The notes under the pieces are model-generated. The model saw only the letters and a list, made by a program, of their open reading frames with translations, was not told the DNA's origin and did no database searches. A stretch of DNA of 64,000 nucleotides from Candidatus Bathyarchaeota archaeon (lineage in GTDB: Archaea; Thermoproteota; Bathyarchaeia; Bathyarchaeales; SOJC01): positions 1,857,003 through 1,921,002 of the forward strand of contig CP070835.1 of NCBI GenBank assembly GCA_020341775.1. The letters run 5' to 3'. The position numbers and the translations under genes were made by a program. Positions 1 through 8,243 of the stretch are shown one piece after another. Positions within the stretch are counted from its first letter, which is position 1; every line of letters starts with the position of its first letter.

Positions 1-1523
1 TTTGCTCCACCACTCATAATTTTCTGCTGCAACTCAGCCAGTCTCTTCGAAAAGGTGGAAGCCCGGTTTTCTAACGTTGTCTTTCTAATCTTATATCGTC
101 GCCTTGAAATCTTTCCTTTGCGGGCTTTTCGTTGCATCTGTTCAAGCTCAGCATAGACTTTTTTTCTCTCTTCGTAAACTTCAACAAAGTTTGTCAACGT
201 CTTGCGTGGAACTAAATCCACTGAAACAGGCATCGGCGCTTCAGGTCTTTGCCAAGCAAAAGCTATGATCGAACCAACAACCACGAGTGCCGTTACCCAA
301 ATCGTTGGGCGAAAGGATGTCCAGAAAATCGTGTAATTGTAGGTGAAGTTCGCCTGTTCATTTTGCAGCCAAGTGAAATTAGTTAAGGAAAGAGAAAGCG
401 AGTCTTGAAAAACGTCTCGTTGCAGGTTAAATGTCTGGTCCGGAAATGATTGAATCGCTGCCCCTTCGGGAAAAACGATTTTCACAGCTAAGAGCTGTGG
501 CATTAATTGCAGGTTTTCTGAAAAGCCCAACGTCAAAACGTAGCTTTGGGACCCCTGCTGAGTGAGGTGATTTTCACTTGGAATGCTGTAGATTAGCCTA
601 AAACTTTTTGATTGATTTGCCACTAGGACGAGAGGAACTTCAGGCACATTCGAAGCGTTCGTCAGGATTTCTTTGCCTTGTTCATCGAAAGCAAAGACGT
701 CGCTGACATCGTCAGAGAGCTTTAATTTTATTTTGCTTATTGTGAATGCAGTCTTGCTTTCTAAGACAAAAAGCTCAGATAAGGAGATTCGTCCATTGTT
801 ATCCACCTTAATTTCTCGGTCCTGTTTTTTCACTGAGAAACAGGCGAATTCGTTACTATCTCCAAAACTGAAACTCACCTTTGCGAACTCGCGGGAAAGT
901 TGGGGAAGGTTGGTTTTTGTGATGTTCAAAATGTACCTTTCGGCCTTTTGAATAGCGGTGAAAGGCAAATCGCTTTCAGTGTAATTGGTGTTCTCTGGCA
1001 AAATGACAGTAGTGTTGCACGTTGACACCTCATGGAGGAGGCTTGGATAGGCTGGAAAGTCAACAGTGAATAGCTGGGTGTTTAGAGACTGAAGTAGGTC
1101 TGCCAAGACGAAAATTACAGTGAAAGTATGAGACTCGCCATTATGAAGCAAGTCGCTTATTTCGGGAGGAAATGTGATGGTGACCCCGTAGTATCCTGCC
1201 ACGCCTAAGCCAGTATCAAGGTCCACCTGCAAATGCTCGTTGAAGTTCTCGCTACTAAAGGCCATAGAATAACGCAGATTTGCACTGTATTTACGTGGAA
1301 ACCCAATTGAGAAACGCTCTATCGTAGCGTTTTCTACCGTTGGTGATATTTTCACTGTGTCATTGATGAGGACCAAACCCCCATAAACTGGGGTGACCAC
1401 GTGGTCGATTTTTTCAACTTGAATCGGCAAAGGCGAAGCGGCCATTGTTTGGCGGGGAACAAGTAGTAGAAGTGAGACAAATGACAAGGCTAGCAATAGC
1501 AGCAATAATGTTGCCTTTTTCAA
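1..1523 (-). CDS. Ribophorin I (Ost1)-like membrane protein, 3' end cut by window edge
   Basis: The frame is open from a TTG start at 1523 to the window edge, giving 507 codons with no stop. It starts with a signal peptide (about residues 1-28, Leu-rich after two Lys). A large extracytoplasmic beta-rich domain with many N-x-S/T sites follows, then one membrane span (about 407-424) and a basic, charged cytoplasmic tail predicted to be coiled coil. The order of domains and short stretches (a CNTTV segment at 169-173, a VKIVFPEGA segment at 347-355 just before the span) resemble eukaryotic ribophorin I, the Ost1 subunit of oligosaccharyltransferase. I judge this from remembered family sequences, not an alignment. 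A GAGGCG lies just upstream of the TTG. An AglB gene and an Ost3/6-like gene in this window support the reading. Alternative: an unrelated single-span surface protein. Confidence 0.5.
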   Translation of the reverse strand, partial: MKKATLLLLLLALSFVSLLLLVPRQTMAASPLPIQVEKIDHVVTPVYGGLVLINDTVKISPTVENATIERFSIGFPRKYSANLRYSMAFSSENFNEHLQVDLDTGLGVAGYYGVTITFPPEISDLLHNGESHTFTVIFVLADLLQSLNTQLFTVDFPAYPSLLHEVSTCNTTVILPENTNYTESDLPFTAIQKAERYILNITKTNLPQLSREFAKVSFSFGDSNEFACFSVKKQDREIKVDNNGRISLSELFVLESKTAFTISKIKLKLSDDVSDVFAFDEQGKEILTNASNVPEVPLVLVANQSKSFRLIYSIPSENHLTQQGSQSYVLTLGFSENLQLMPQLLAVKIVFPEGAAIQSFPDQTFNLQRDVFQDSLSLSLTNFTWLQNEQANFTYNYTIFWTSFRPTIWVTALVVVGSIIAFAWQRPEAPMPVSVDLVPRKTLTNFVEVYEERKKVYAELEQMQRKARKGKISRRRYKIRKTTLENRASTFSKRLAELQQKIMSGGA

Positions 1524-1692
1524 ATCCGGCGCCTCATGAACAGTCTCCGTATCTAACTCACATTATCCTTATTTACTTTCTCATTGGATTTACAGAACCT
1601 GGTAATCCTCTCACTATTAAGTGTATATCAGCTTCATATTTGTCTGGAGACTGGATTACAAGCGGGCGCATTCGATGTGGTATTAGAGAGTG

Positions 1693-2046
1693 TTATTTCT
1701 TGCCGAGTCGTTGAAAATAGTAGCCTTCTTCTTTTTTCGGTCCGAAGCTGCGGACGCCTTTTTTTCTGAGCTGCTGTCGCAGCTTTTGGGCATAATTTGA
1801 AGTTATCTCGCTGCGGTTTTCCATGTAAGCGATTATTTCTTCTGCTTGCTTTTCGTTGTCGCATCGACGAAGAAAATCAATTATGTCTGGGCTGTAGTTG
1901 GAAAGGTTTTTTTGGGCTTTCGCTGCTTTTTCTGCGTCTTCTACGTTGGAGCGTATGGAGTCTATTTCCAGTTTTTGTTCGCTGGTGTTCATCTCGTTTG
2001 CGAGATTTGGGAATATTTTCTTGAATCGCTCCTTGTTAATTTCCAA
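1693..2046 (-). CDS. DUF2095-like conserved archaeal protein
   Basis: This 117-residue soluble protein is rich in charged residues and mostly helical. It contains a short FPNLANEM segment near the N terminus, a DFLRRCDNEKQAEEII segment in the middle and a basic C terminus with RSFGPKKEEGYY. The pattern matches my memory of the DUF2095 family of archaea, whose function is unknown. It stands alone on the minus strand, between the divergent PrcB-like gene and the Ost1-like gene, and has no membrane segment or metal motif. The family assignment is moderate; that it is a real gene is likely because its composition and charge pattern are protein-like over the whole length. Confidence 0.6.
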   Translation of the reverse strand: MEINKERFKKIFPNLANEMNTSEQKLEIDSIRSNVEDAEKAAKAQKNLSNYSPDIIDFLRRCDNEKQAEEIIAYMENRSEITSNYAQKLRQQLRKKGVRSFGPKKEEGYYFQRLGKK

Positions 2047-2179
2047 GGCACGACACCTGCTGATTTCGACGCTCCTATTTTCTTCTTTGCGAGAACGGGT
2101 ATTTAACCGCTATGTACCGTGTTTTTCAGCTAGTTGTATCGCCGAAAGAGTTAACATAGTGGCTATCTTAGGGATATAT

Positions 2180-2821
2180 ATGAGCCCACGAACGCTGTTT
2201 CCTAAGATCTCCTTTGTCGTGCTGCTGCTTTTCACCGCTATACTAGCTTATAACGTGAACGGGGAAAGCGTGCACTTGGAGTTTGATGTCTTGGCTTCGG
2301 GGGACATCAGTGGCTACACTGAAGAAGCCTATCTCATCGCAAGGAACGAGGAAGAATTGGAGGAGATTTGGAAAAATCATTCAGCCCCACTCCTTTCTCC
2401 AGAACAGTGGATTGAACTCTGGGAAAACCGTACAGGCGTTGTCGCATCCACAGCTGAACCACCAGATATTAATTTCTCTCAAGCGATGGTTGTGTGCGCG
2501 TTCATGGGCGAACGACGAACAGCCGGGTACAACATCACTATAGAAGACATCTTGGTTGAGGACACAGTGATTCACGTGGAGATAATTAAGAATAGGCCTG
2601 CAGAGGGCTGGGCTGTAGCTCAAGTGTTGACCTACCCGCATGTCTTCGCATCCATGGAGAGAAGCGAGATGGATGTTGTTTTTGAAGTAACGGAGGAAGA
2701 TGGATCGGAAGTCGACTATATTTTGCCTGATATCCCCCAAGGAATCTCCATGCTTGCGGTGTTTACCACACTTTCAGTAATGGTTATTGTTTATGCTCGA
2801 AAGCAGAGTCTCAGACACTAG
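2180..2821 (+). CDS. Secreted PrcB-like domain protein with C-terminal anchor
   Basis: I chose the ATG at 2180, behind AGGGAT, because it puts a signal peptide (basic start, then FVVLLLFTAILA) at the N terminus. The frame is open upstream but that part does not look like protein. The mature part holds a GYNITIEDI segment followed by a strand, a proline-containing turn and YPHVFASM, the pattern of PrcB C-terminal domains (PF14343-like), first known from a protease complex of spirochaetes. The C terminus has LPDIPQ, then a hydrophobic span and a short basic tail (KQSLRH), like PEF-CTERM sorting tails of archaea. The product is 213 residues and should be exported and membrane-held. A secreted subtilase is encoded next to it, convergent. 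A protease partner role is inference. Confidence 0.6.
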   Translation: MSPRTLFPKISFVVLLLFTAILAYNVNGESVHLEFDVLASGDISGYTEEAYLIARNEEELEEIWKNHSAPLLSPEQWIELWENRTGVVASTAEPPDINFSQAMVVCAFMGERRTAGYNITIEDILVEDTVIHVEIIKNRPAEGWAVAQVLTYPHVFASMERSEMDVVFEVTEEDGSEVDYILPDIPQGISMLAVFTTLSVMVIVYARKQSLRH

Positions 2822-2912
2822 TCAAAACATTGAAAGTCCCGACACGTGAGCCTTGAATTGTGTTAATTTGCATATAAAAAAGGGGGAGTAAGGTCTAATT
2901 TTCCGCGTTTCG

Positions 2913-5288
2913 TTAGCTGGTTGTGAACGTTATCGTTAGTTCGTAGGGCTCTCCAAATCCAAAGAGTGTGGGCGCTTTCTCGTATATCGAGTAGCCTTCA
3001 ATGTACAGATAGAGTATCGTCGGATCATTCAAGATCGCTCGTTCTGGTGAATTCCAAGTGGCGCCATCTACATTGTAGCCTTCGTCCCAATAGATTATCA
3101 AGTCTAGGTCAGATGTGGGGTAAGCTCGCCAGTCGCGCATCCAGCTCAATGTAAGTTCTGCTGTGATGGTATTTTCGGGAACCTCAATCTGAATCCATCC
3201 GGTCCATTCATATTCTCTGATGAAGCCATGCATCTTCACATCTGGTTTTTCTGTGTGGCCACCCATCGGTCGGCTTATTTTGATATGGCAGGAGATGCTA
3301 TCGTAGCTTGTCCAGTCGTTTTCGATGACAATTTTGACATATCCGGGTTCGATTGGAGCCAAGCGAGTATAGGGATCGATGTAGATGCCAGTTACGTCGC
3401 CTGTGACAATTGTTTCGTAGTCGTCGATGTAGAATGTGGCGTCGTCCCAGACGTTGGCAGTTTCGATGAAGTACCAGTAGCCTGTTCGCTTAGCGCTTTG
3501 TATGTATACTTCAAAGCTGTTGAAGCCAACGGGGTCGATGCCAAGATCTAGGTTGGTCATCTCTAACTCAATGAATTCCGTGTGTTCGTTGACTAGGAAG
3601 ATGAATTCCTGCTTGTGGCCTGGCTGCAAGTCAATGATGTCTGCCTCATAATCACGATTACCGATCTCCATGTTGCCGATCCACTCGGCGAAACCAGCGG
3701 TTGGTGCCAGTGGTTTCGCTAGATCGCCAATGGACGGATCGGTCACCAGGGATACGAGGGCATCGTACGCATTCAGGAAGCCTGCGCCCTGATCGTATTT
3801 GTTGAAGCCGGGTAGCCATTCAGCGCCAGCGACGAGGGCTTGTTTGTAGTCTTCAGGTGTCGCTCCAGGGATGAAGGTTTCGGCGTACGTGTTGAGCAGC
3901 GCGACTGCTCCTGAAACAGCCGGACATGCCATTGATGTGCCAGAAGCCCATCCTAGACCTTGCGGGTCGACGGCATCCGGCATTGCTGACAGAACCATCA
4001 TGCCTGTGGCGGACAGTGTTGGTTTCAAACGGCCGTCAGATGTGGGTCCGCGGCTGCTGTAGGCGTAGATCAGAGGTGTTTCGCTTGTGAAGAGGACGTC
4101 ACCTGCCCATGACAATCCGTAATAGTAATCCCAGTAGACTCGTGTTTGGACTGGAGTTGCTGCTGCACCGACTGTAATGGCTGTGTTTGCAGAACCGGGG
4201 CTGCCACCAGTCATTGACGCTGGACCTTCGTTTCCAGCCGAGGTTACTAGCGTGATTCCGTGGGACGTGATTACATCCACGAGCTGGTCTTCCAAGTCTC
4301 TGCCATCGTACATTGTTGGGCCGCCAAGACTCATGCTTATGACGTCAACATCGTAATCTCCAGATAGATGCATCTCCAATGCATGTTCCATTCCGCCGAT
4401 AACATAGGATTCTGGAACGCCTGCTCCTGTGTGCGGAAACACTTTTATTCCATAGAGATCTGCAGCTGGAGCCATACCTAATAGCCAGATAATTTTAGTC
4501 CCAGGTATGGGGAGATAAGGAGGTAGCGTCATTCCAGAATGGTATTCAATGCTCTGAACGAGGAGGCTTGTTTCATCCACAATGATTCCACCAGTGCTAG
4601 CAACAATGCCGGCAACGTGTGTTCCGTGCCAGTGGTTGTTGGGGCTACTCCACCCTTCGTAAGGTGTGCCAACATCTGGGCTAAGATCTATGCCCCCTAG
4701 AATGCTGGAGCCGCCAAACATGAAGTGGCCTGCCCACAACCCTGTGTCGATGATAACCACTAAGGAGTCTTGACCAAGGTCGTTCGTCTCGTACCAAACG
4801 GGCTCAGCTCCCATTCTGATCGGGTTCCAGTAATTGTTGGGTTCAACGCCAGTTATCATATCTGTAGTGAGGTAGGTTGTTTCAAACTCTGCTAGGTATT
4901 CTGATGCTGTGGTTGTTTCCATGTCCAGTCCAGGTGCGCGTGGGTCCATCGTTGGGAACCTTAAATCGTCTTTGTAGATTGTTGCTATGTTGTCATCTGC
5001 CATCAATGCTGTGATTTTGTCGCCTGGAATAGACGCGGCAATTCCATTAACATATTTGAACTTCGATTTCACCTGTCCTCCCAGCTGGAGGATGTTCGCT
5101 TCAACACCTGCATAATGATTTGATTTTGTCTTCACCAAAACATCTACGTCTTGGCTGGTGTATAGACTTTCAGCTAGTGCGCTTGAGATTTTGGCAACAG
5201 GCGCAAATGTCGGAACAGAGGCGAAGATCGTAAACAGCGAAAATGTTAGGATCAAAGTCAACAGTGTAGATTTGAGTTCTTTTCTCAT
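2913..5288 (-). CDS. Secreted subtilisin-like serine protease (S8 family)
   Basis: The product is 791 residues from the ATG at 5288, which follows GGAGAAGG; a longer frame starting at 5324 is less likely. A signal peptide (about 1-38) is followed by an inhibitor I9-like propeptide (about 47-107). The catalytic domain shows all family residues: Asp181 in IIDTG, His221 in HGTHVAG, oxyanion Asn353 in SAGNEG and Ser452 in GTSMACPAVSG. About 300 further residues form a beta-rich C-terminal region with many aromatic residues; no membrane anchor is visible. The enzyme should be exported, self-cleave its propeptide and degrade extracellular protein. It is monocistronic and converges with the PrcB-like gene. 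The function is clear at family level; the substrate is unknown. Confidence 0.93.
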   Translation of the reverse strand: MRKELKSTLLTLILTFSLFTIFASVPTFAPVAKISSALAESLYTSQDVDVLVKTKSNHYAGVEANILQLGGQVKSKFKYVNGIAASIPGDKITALMADDNIATIYKDDLRFPTMDPRAPGLDMETTTASEYLAEFETTYLTTDMITGVEPNNYWNPIRMGAEPVWYETNDLGQDSLVVIIDTGLWAGHFMFGGSSILGGIDLSPDVGTPYEGWSSPNNHWHGTHVAGIVASTGGIIVDETSLLVQSIEYHSGMTLPPYLPIPGTKIIWLLGMAPAADLYGIKVFPHTGAGVPESYVIGGMEHALEMHLSGDYDVDVISMSLGGPTMYDGRDLEDQLVDVITSHGITLVTSAGNEGPASMTGGSPGSANTAITVGAAATPVQTRVYWDYYYGLSWAGDVLFTSETPLIYAYSSRGPTSDGRLKPTLSATGMMVLSAMPDAVDPQGLGWASGTSMACPAVSGAVALLNTYAETFIPGATPEDYKQALVAGAEWLPGFNKYDQGAGFLNAYDALVSLVTDPSIGDLAKPLAPTAGFAEWIGNMEIGNRDYEADIIDLQPGHKQEFIFLVNEHTEFIELEMTNLDLGIDPVGFNSFEVYIQSAKRTGYWYFIETANVWDDATFYIDDYETIVTGDVTGIYIDPYTRLAPIEPGYVKIVIENDWTSYDSISCHIKISRPMGGHTEKPDVKMHGFIREYEWTGWIQIEVPENTITAELTLSWMRDWRAYPTSDLDLIIYWDEGYNVDGATWNSPERAILNDPTILYLYIEGYSIYEKAPTLFGFGEPYELTITFTTS

Positions 5289-5463
5289 TTTCCCTTCTCC
5301 TAAATTTATTTTGCATATCAACAATATCAGATTGACCTTTTAGGTCTTGTGGAACAATGCTCTATTCATGCAATACGATTTCACATAAGTCAAATAAGCA
5401 GATCTTTAGCATATTAGAGGTTGTAGACGCATTTGCGTCTTCGCAGTCAGCAACTGTTCAAGA

Positions 5464-5736
5464 ATGTGGTGGCATGAATTGGATGTAAAAGTCTTCACGT
5501 TGCCTACGTGTAGAAATTGTCCAGCAGCCAAGAAGATTTCTCAAGAAGTAGCGCAGAAATATGGTCTTACGTTTAGAGAAATTGACATCAGCACGCCTGA
5601 CGGTCAGCTTGATGGTCTCATGTACCAAATTTTGAGTACTCCAAGCATTGCCTTAGGCGAAGATGTTGTGAGCCGCGGAAAGCTGTTGTCGCGGGAAGAG
5701 TTGGAAGCTGAAGTTAGGAAAAGATTGGATAGATGA
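5464..5736 (+). CDS. Glutaredoxin/thioredoxin-like protein (CxxC)
   Basis: This 90-residue protein has the compact glutaredoxin fold: a strand, the active site TCRNC (Cys16, Cys19), a helix, an FREIDIS strand and a TPSIALG segment carrying the cis-proline. It overlaps the following radical-SAM gene by 4 bases (ATGA), so the two are made together. In archaea such pairs are usually annotated as the redox partner and activator of anaerobic ribonucleotide reductase; the reductase itself is not in this window. The start could also be the TTG at 5479, which has GGTG at a good distance, while the ATG at 5464 has no clear ribosome binding site. Confidence 0.85.
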   Translation: MWWHELDVKVFTLPTCRNCPAAKKISQEVAQKYGLTFREIDISTPDGQLDGLMYQILSTPSIALGEDVVSRGKLLSREELEAEVRKRLDR

Positions 5737-6446
5737 AGCTGCCTGACATTAAAGGTTTCATTGACCTCAGTCTAGTGGATTGGGATGGAAAAGTTTCAGC
5801 CGTGATTTTCTTGCCTTACTGCAATTTTCGCTGTCCATTTTGCTATAACACAGCTCTTGTTACCGGGGCAGAAGAGATGCCGACGGTGCCTTCCGAAGAA
5901 GTTGTGCGTTACTTGTCGAAGAATAGGAAGTGGCTGGACGGCGTAGCGATCACTGGAGGTGAACCCACCATCCACGGCGAACTGCCAGCTTTGTGCAAAC
6001 GAATCAAGGAGCTAGGTATGGGTGTCAAGTTGGATACGAATGGCACCAATTCTGTGATGGTAAAAGAGTTGATGGCGGACAAGCTTGTAGACTACATCGC
6101 CCTGGATGTTAAGGCTCCTCTAACCGTGGAGACATATTCACGCGTCGCGGGTGTCAACATGGCTGCTTTGATGATGGAGGTGGAGAATACTGCGGCACTC
6201 TTGATGAAGAGTTCTTTGGATTACGAGTTCCGCACCACACTTGTTCCTACCATTCACAGTAAGACTGACCTTGAGCGAATTTGCAGTGAAATCGGGGGGT
6301 GCCGAAGATACGTGCTTCAAAACCTAAAAGAAAATGTGGCAACCTTGGATCCGAAATTCGGGAAGGCTACGCCTTTTTCTCGTGAAGAAATGGAAGAGTT
6401 TTTGGCGTCAGCTAGAAAGGTTGTCCCCAACACGTATTTGAGATGA
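5733..6446 (+). CDS. nrdG: Anaerobic ribonucleotide reductase activating-type radical SAM protein
   Basis: The 237-residue protein has the radical SAM cluster motif CNFRCPFC (Cys30, Cys34, Cys37) and GGEPT at 75-79, which binds the amino group of SAM. The motif sits about 30 residues from the N terminus, after SLVDWDGKVSAVIF, as in the NrdG/PflA-like family that installs a glycyl radical on the class III ribonucleotide reductase. The neighbouring glutaredoxin-like gene overlaps its start. Because the reductase gene is absent here, the protein could also activate another glycyl-radical enzyme; annotations of this archaeal subfamily are by similarity. Confidence 0.82.
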   Translation: MKLPDIKGFIDLSLVDWDGKVSAVIFLPYCNFRCPFCYNTALVTGAEEMPTVPSEEVVRYLSKNRKWLDGVAITGGEPTIHGELPALCKRIKELGMGVKLDTNGTNSVMVKELMADKLVDYIALDVKAPLTVETYSRVAGVNMAALMMEVENTAALLMKSSLDYEFRTTLVPTIHSKTDLERICSEIGGCRRYVLQNLKENVATLDPKFGKATPFSREEMEEFLASARKVVPNTYLR

Positions 6447-6447
6447 T

Positions 6448-8235
6448 CTAATCGAACGCAAGTTTGCTTAACACCGATTCTGGCAGGAACTCTTCTCGAG
6501 ACCTCACTGAGGCCTCTTCTACGTAGAGTTGCATAGCGTATTTCAAGGCTTCTTCGCTGAGGGGAATGTAGTCGAGGTTCGATTGAAAGTAGCCGAGGAG
6601 GGATGCTGCACCGGCAAACCGGATGGCGCGATCTTCCAATCTCGCTGAGAAGCGGACAACGTCTTGTGGGATTTCCTCTAGGATGGCTTTTCTGGCTTCC
6701 ATGAGGATCTTCTGTGTCTGCGGGGTTAGCATGACAGGCTTGACGGGAAAACGGTTTTGCACGAAGGGGTGGCCTGTTTCGGCTGCATAGACTAATAACA
6801 GGTGATCTCTTATTTGCTGCGCTCCTTCTTCGATGTCAACTTCTCCAAAGGCCAGTCGCATCTGGCTTTCTGCGATTTCCACAAAACGTTCTTTGGTGAG
6901 TCGGTGTAGACGGCAGAGCATGCGGTCCTCAATTGCGCTGAAATTTGGGTCTTGGATGGTGACTTCGTAGCCTTTGTTGAAGGCTGCAACGTTATAGTTT
7001 ACACTGAAGAAGCTGTCGAATCGGTAGGGACCGACGACTTCCCGATGCGTTTCGTATTTGATCTCCCCTCTTTCCATAGCGAGCTTCAATGGTTCTACCA
7101 TGCCTTTGTATTTGAACCAGTCGTTAAACTCGGGGATGATGAAATTGAAAACTTTCCCCGTGTAGGCTTGACCTATGCGAATAAATCGCGCGGGAGTCAT
7201 GCCGCCTGCGTAGCGGTTGCGGCCTGGGATTCCGTGAGGTTGTATTTTAGATTCAGGTTTGCCTAATATAAGGTCTCTGACCGAGAAGCTTTTGCCTGTT
7301 CCCGGTTCGCCGAAGAGTGAGAGGTTCCAGCCAGTGCGCAGTCCAGCGGAGCCTTGGGCGTGGACTATCTCAACGTCAGCCAGGCCATATTGTTGCGTGA
7401 TGCTGAGTAGGCTGTCAAAATATAGGACTGGGCCGAAAAGGTTCTTCAAGTATTTTGCGAGGTGGGAGATAGAAAAGGCTCTGCCGAATATCGCGGTTTC
7501 GTGTGCGCGGTGTTTGAGGAGGTCTCTTAAATGGTTGTTCAGCGCCTCGTCCATTTTCTCGATGAGTTGTCGTTCCTGGCGTACTGGATCGGCTTTGGCC
7601 ACTGTGGTGGAGAGCGTGCCGTCCCTCTTAAAGTCGTTTGTGGTGTTCTCTAATTCGAGTTGGATGATGGGAGATGTTTCTTCTAGTATTGCCCATTCTT
7701 GTAGTTCTTTGCTTCTGTAAGAAGTTACGATGACTTTCCGTTTTTCTAGGTCGGACAAAATGGGCGAAGGATCAGCATTTTCGGGGAGAGCCTGCATGAT
7801 TGTCTTTTGGTTGCAGCCTTTTCCAAGTTCGGTCAGGCATTTCAGGATTGCAGCGCAGTTCTTTCCGTACTTCTTTTTGGTTTGGGCTATCGCAGCTTGG
7901 ATTTTTTTCCAGGATCCTTCAAATTGGAGTTTGCCATTTTCAAACGTGTAATACTGTCCCCTGAAAACCTCCCATTCGCGGGGTTGAAACGTCTCGAAAA
8001 TCTCTGCGAGCTGCGGATCACTTGTGCTGGACGCGATTTCAAGAGCTGCTTTGTCATCGTTTATGTCCCATCTGCTGCGAAACTCGTGAAAATATGGAAG
8101 GTTTAGTTTTTTTCCAATTTCGAAAAGTTTGGTCTTTGGAAAGAGACGTTTTATCAGCATTTTGCGTTCAATGGTTCTGCTGTTCGGCATCTTTTCCAAC
8201 TCTTCGAGGGGATCGGTCTTCAGCCTTTTATTCAC
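6448..8235 (-). CDS. AAA+ ATPase of MCM/MoxR-like type with N-terminal winged helix
   Basis: I do not recognise a named family for this 595-residue protein. Residues 125-195 look like a winged helix-turn-helix. An AAA+ domain follows, with Walker A GEPGTGKS at 309-316, a Walker B-like FIIPEFND around 365-371 (Pro takes the usual first acidic place, leaving Glu), sensor 1 Asn413 in SVNYN, an arginine-finger candidate in EDRMLCRL at 436-443 and a sensor 2 candidate Arg532 in SARLEDRAIR. The lid resembles MCM and MoxR proteins. The gene starts 8 bases after the coiled-coil gene, so the two are almost surely co-transcribed and may form one complex. A DNA- or protein-remodelling role is inference. 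Confidence 0.8.
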   Translation of the reverse strand: MNKRLKTDPLEELEKMPNSRTIERKMLIKRLFPKTKLFEIGKKLNLPYFHEFRSRWDINDDKAALEIASSTSDPQLAEIFETFQPREWEVFRGQYYTFENGKLQFEGSWKKIQAAIAQTKKKYGKNCAAILKCLTELGKGCNQKTIMQALPENADPSPILSDLEKRKVIVTSYRSKELQEWAILEETSPIIQLELENTTNDFKRDGTLSTTVAKADPVRQERQLIEKMDEALNNHLRDLLKHRAHETAIFGRAFSISHLAKYLKNLFGPVLYFDSLLSITQQYGLADVEIVHAQGSAGLRTGWNLSLFGEPGTGKSFSVRDLILGKPESKIQPHGIPGRNRYAGGMTPARFIRIGQAYTGKVFNFIIPEFNDWFKYKGMVEPLKLAMERGEIKYETHREVVGPYRFDSFFSVNYNVAAFNKGYEVTIQDPNFSAIEDRMLCRLHRLTKERFVEIAESQMRLAFGEVDIEEGAQQIRDHLLLVYAAETGHPFVQNRFPVKPVMLTPQTQKILMEARKAILEEIPQDVVRFSARLEDRAIRFAGAASLLGYFQSNLDYIPLSEEALKYAMQLYVEEASVRSREEFLPESVLSKLAFD

Positions 8236-8243
8236 GAGGTAAC

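Noticed and set aside
1445..2106. Several short plus-strand frames before the PrcB-like gene
   Set aside because: They run antisense to the DUF2095 gene or to the 5' end of the Ost1-like gene and have no start signals or domains.
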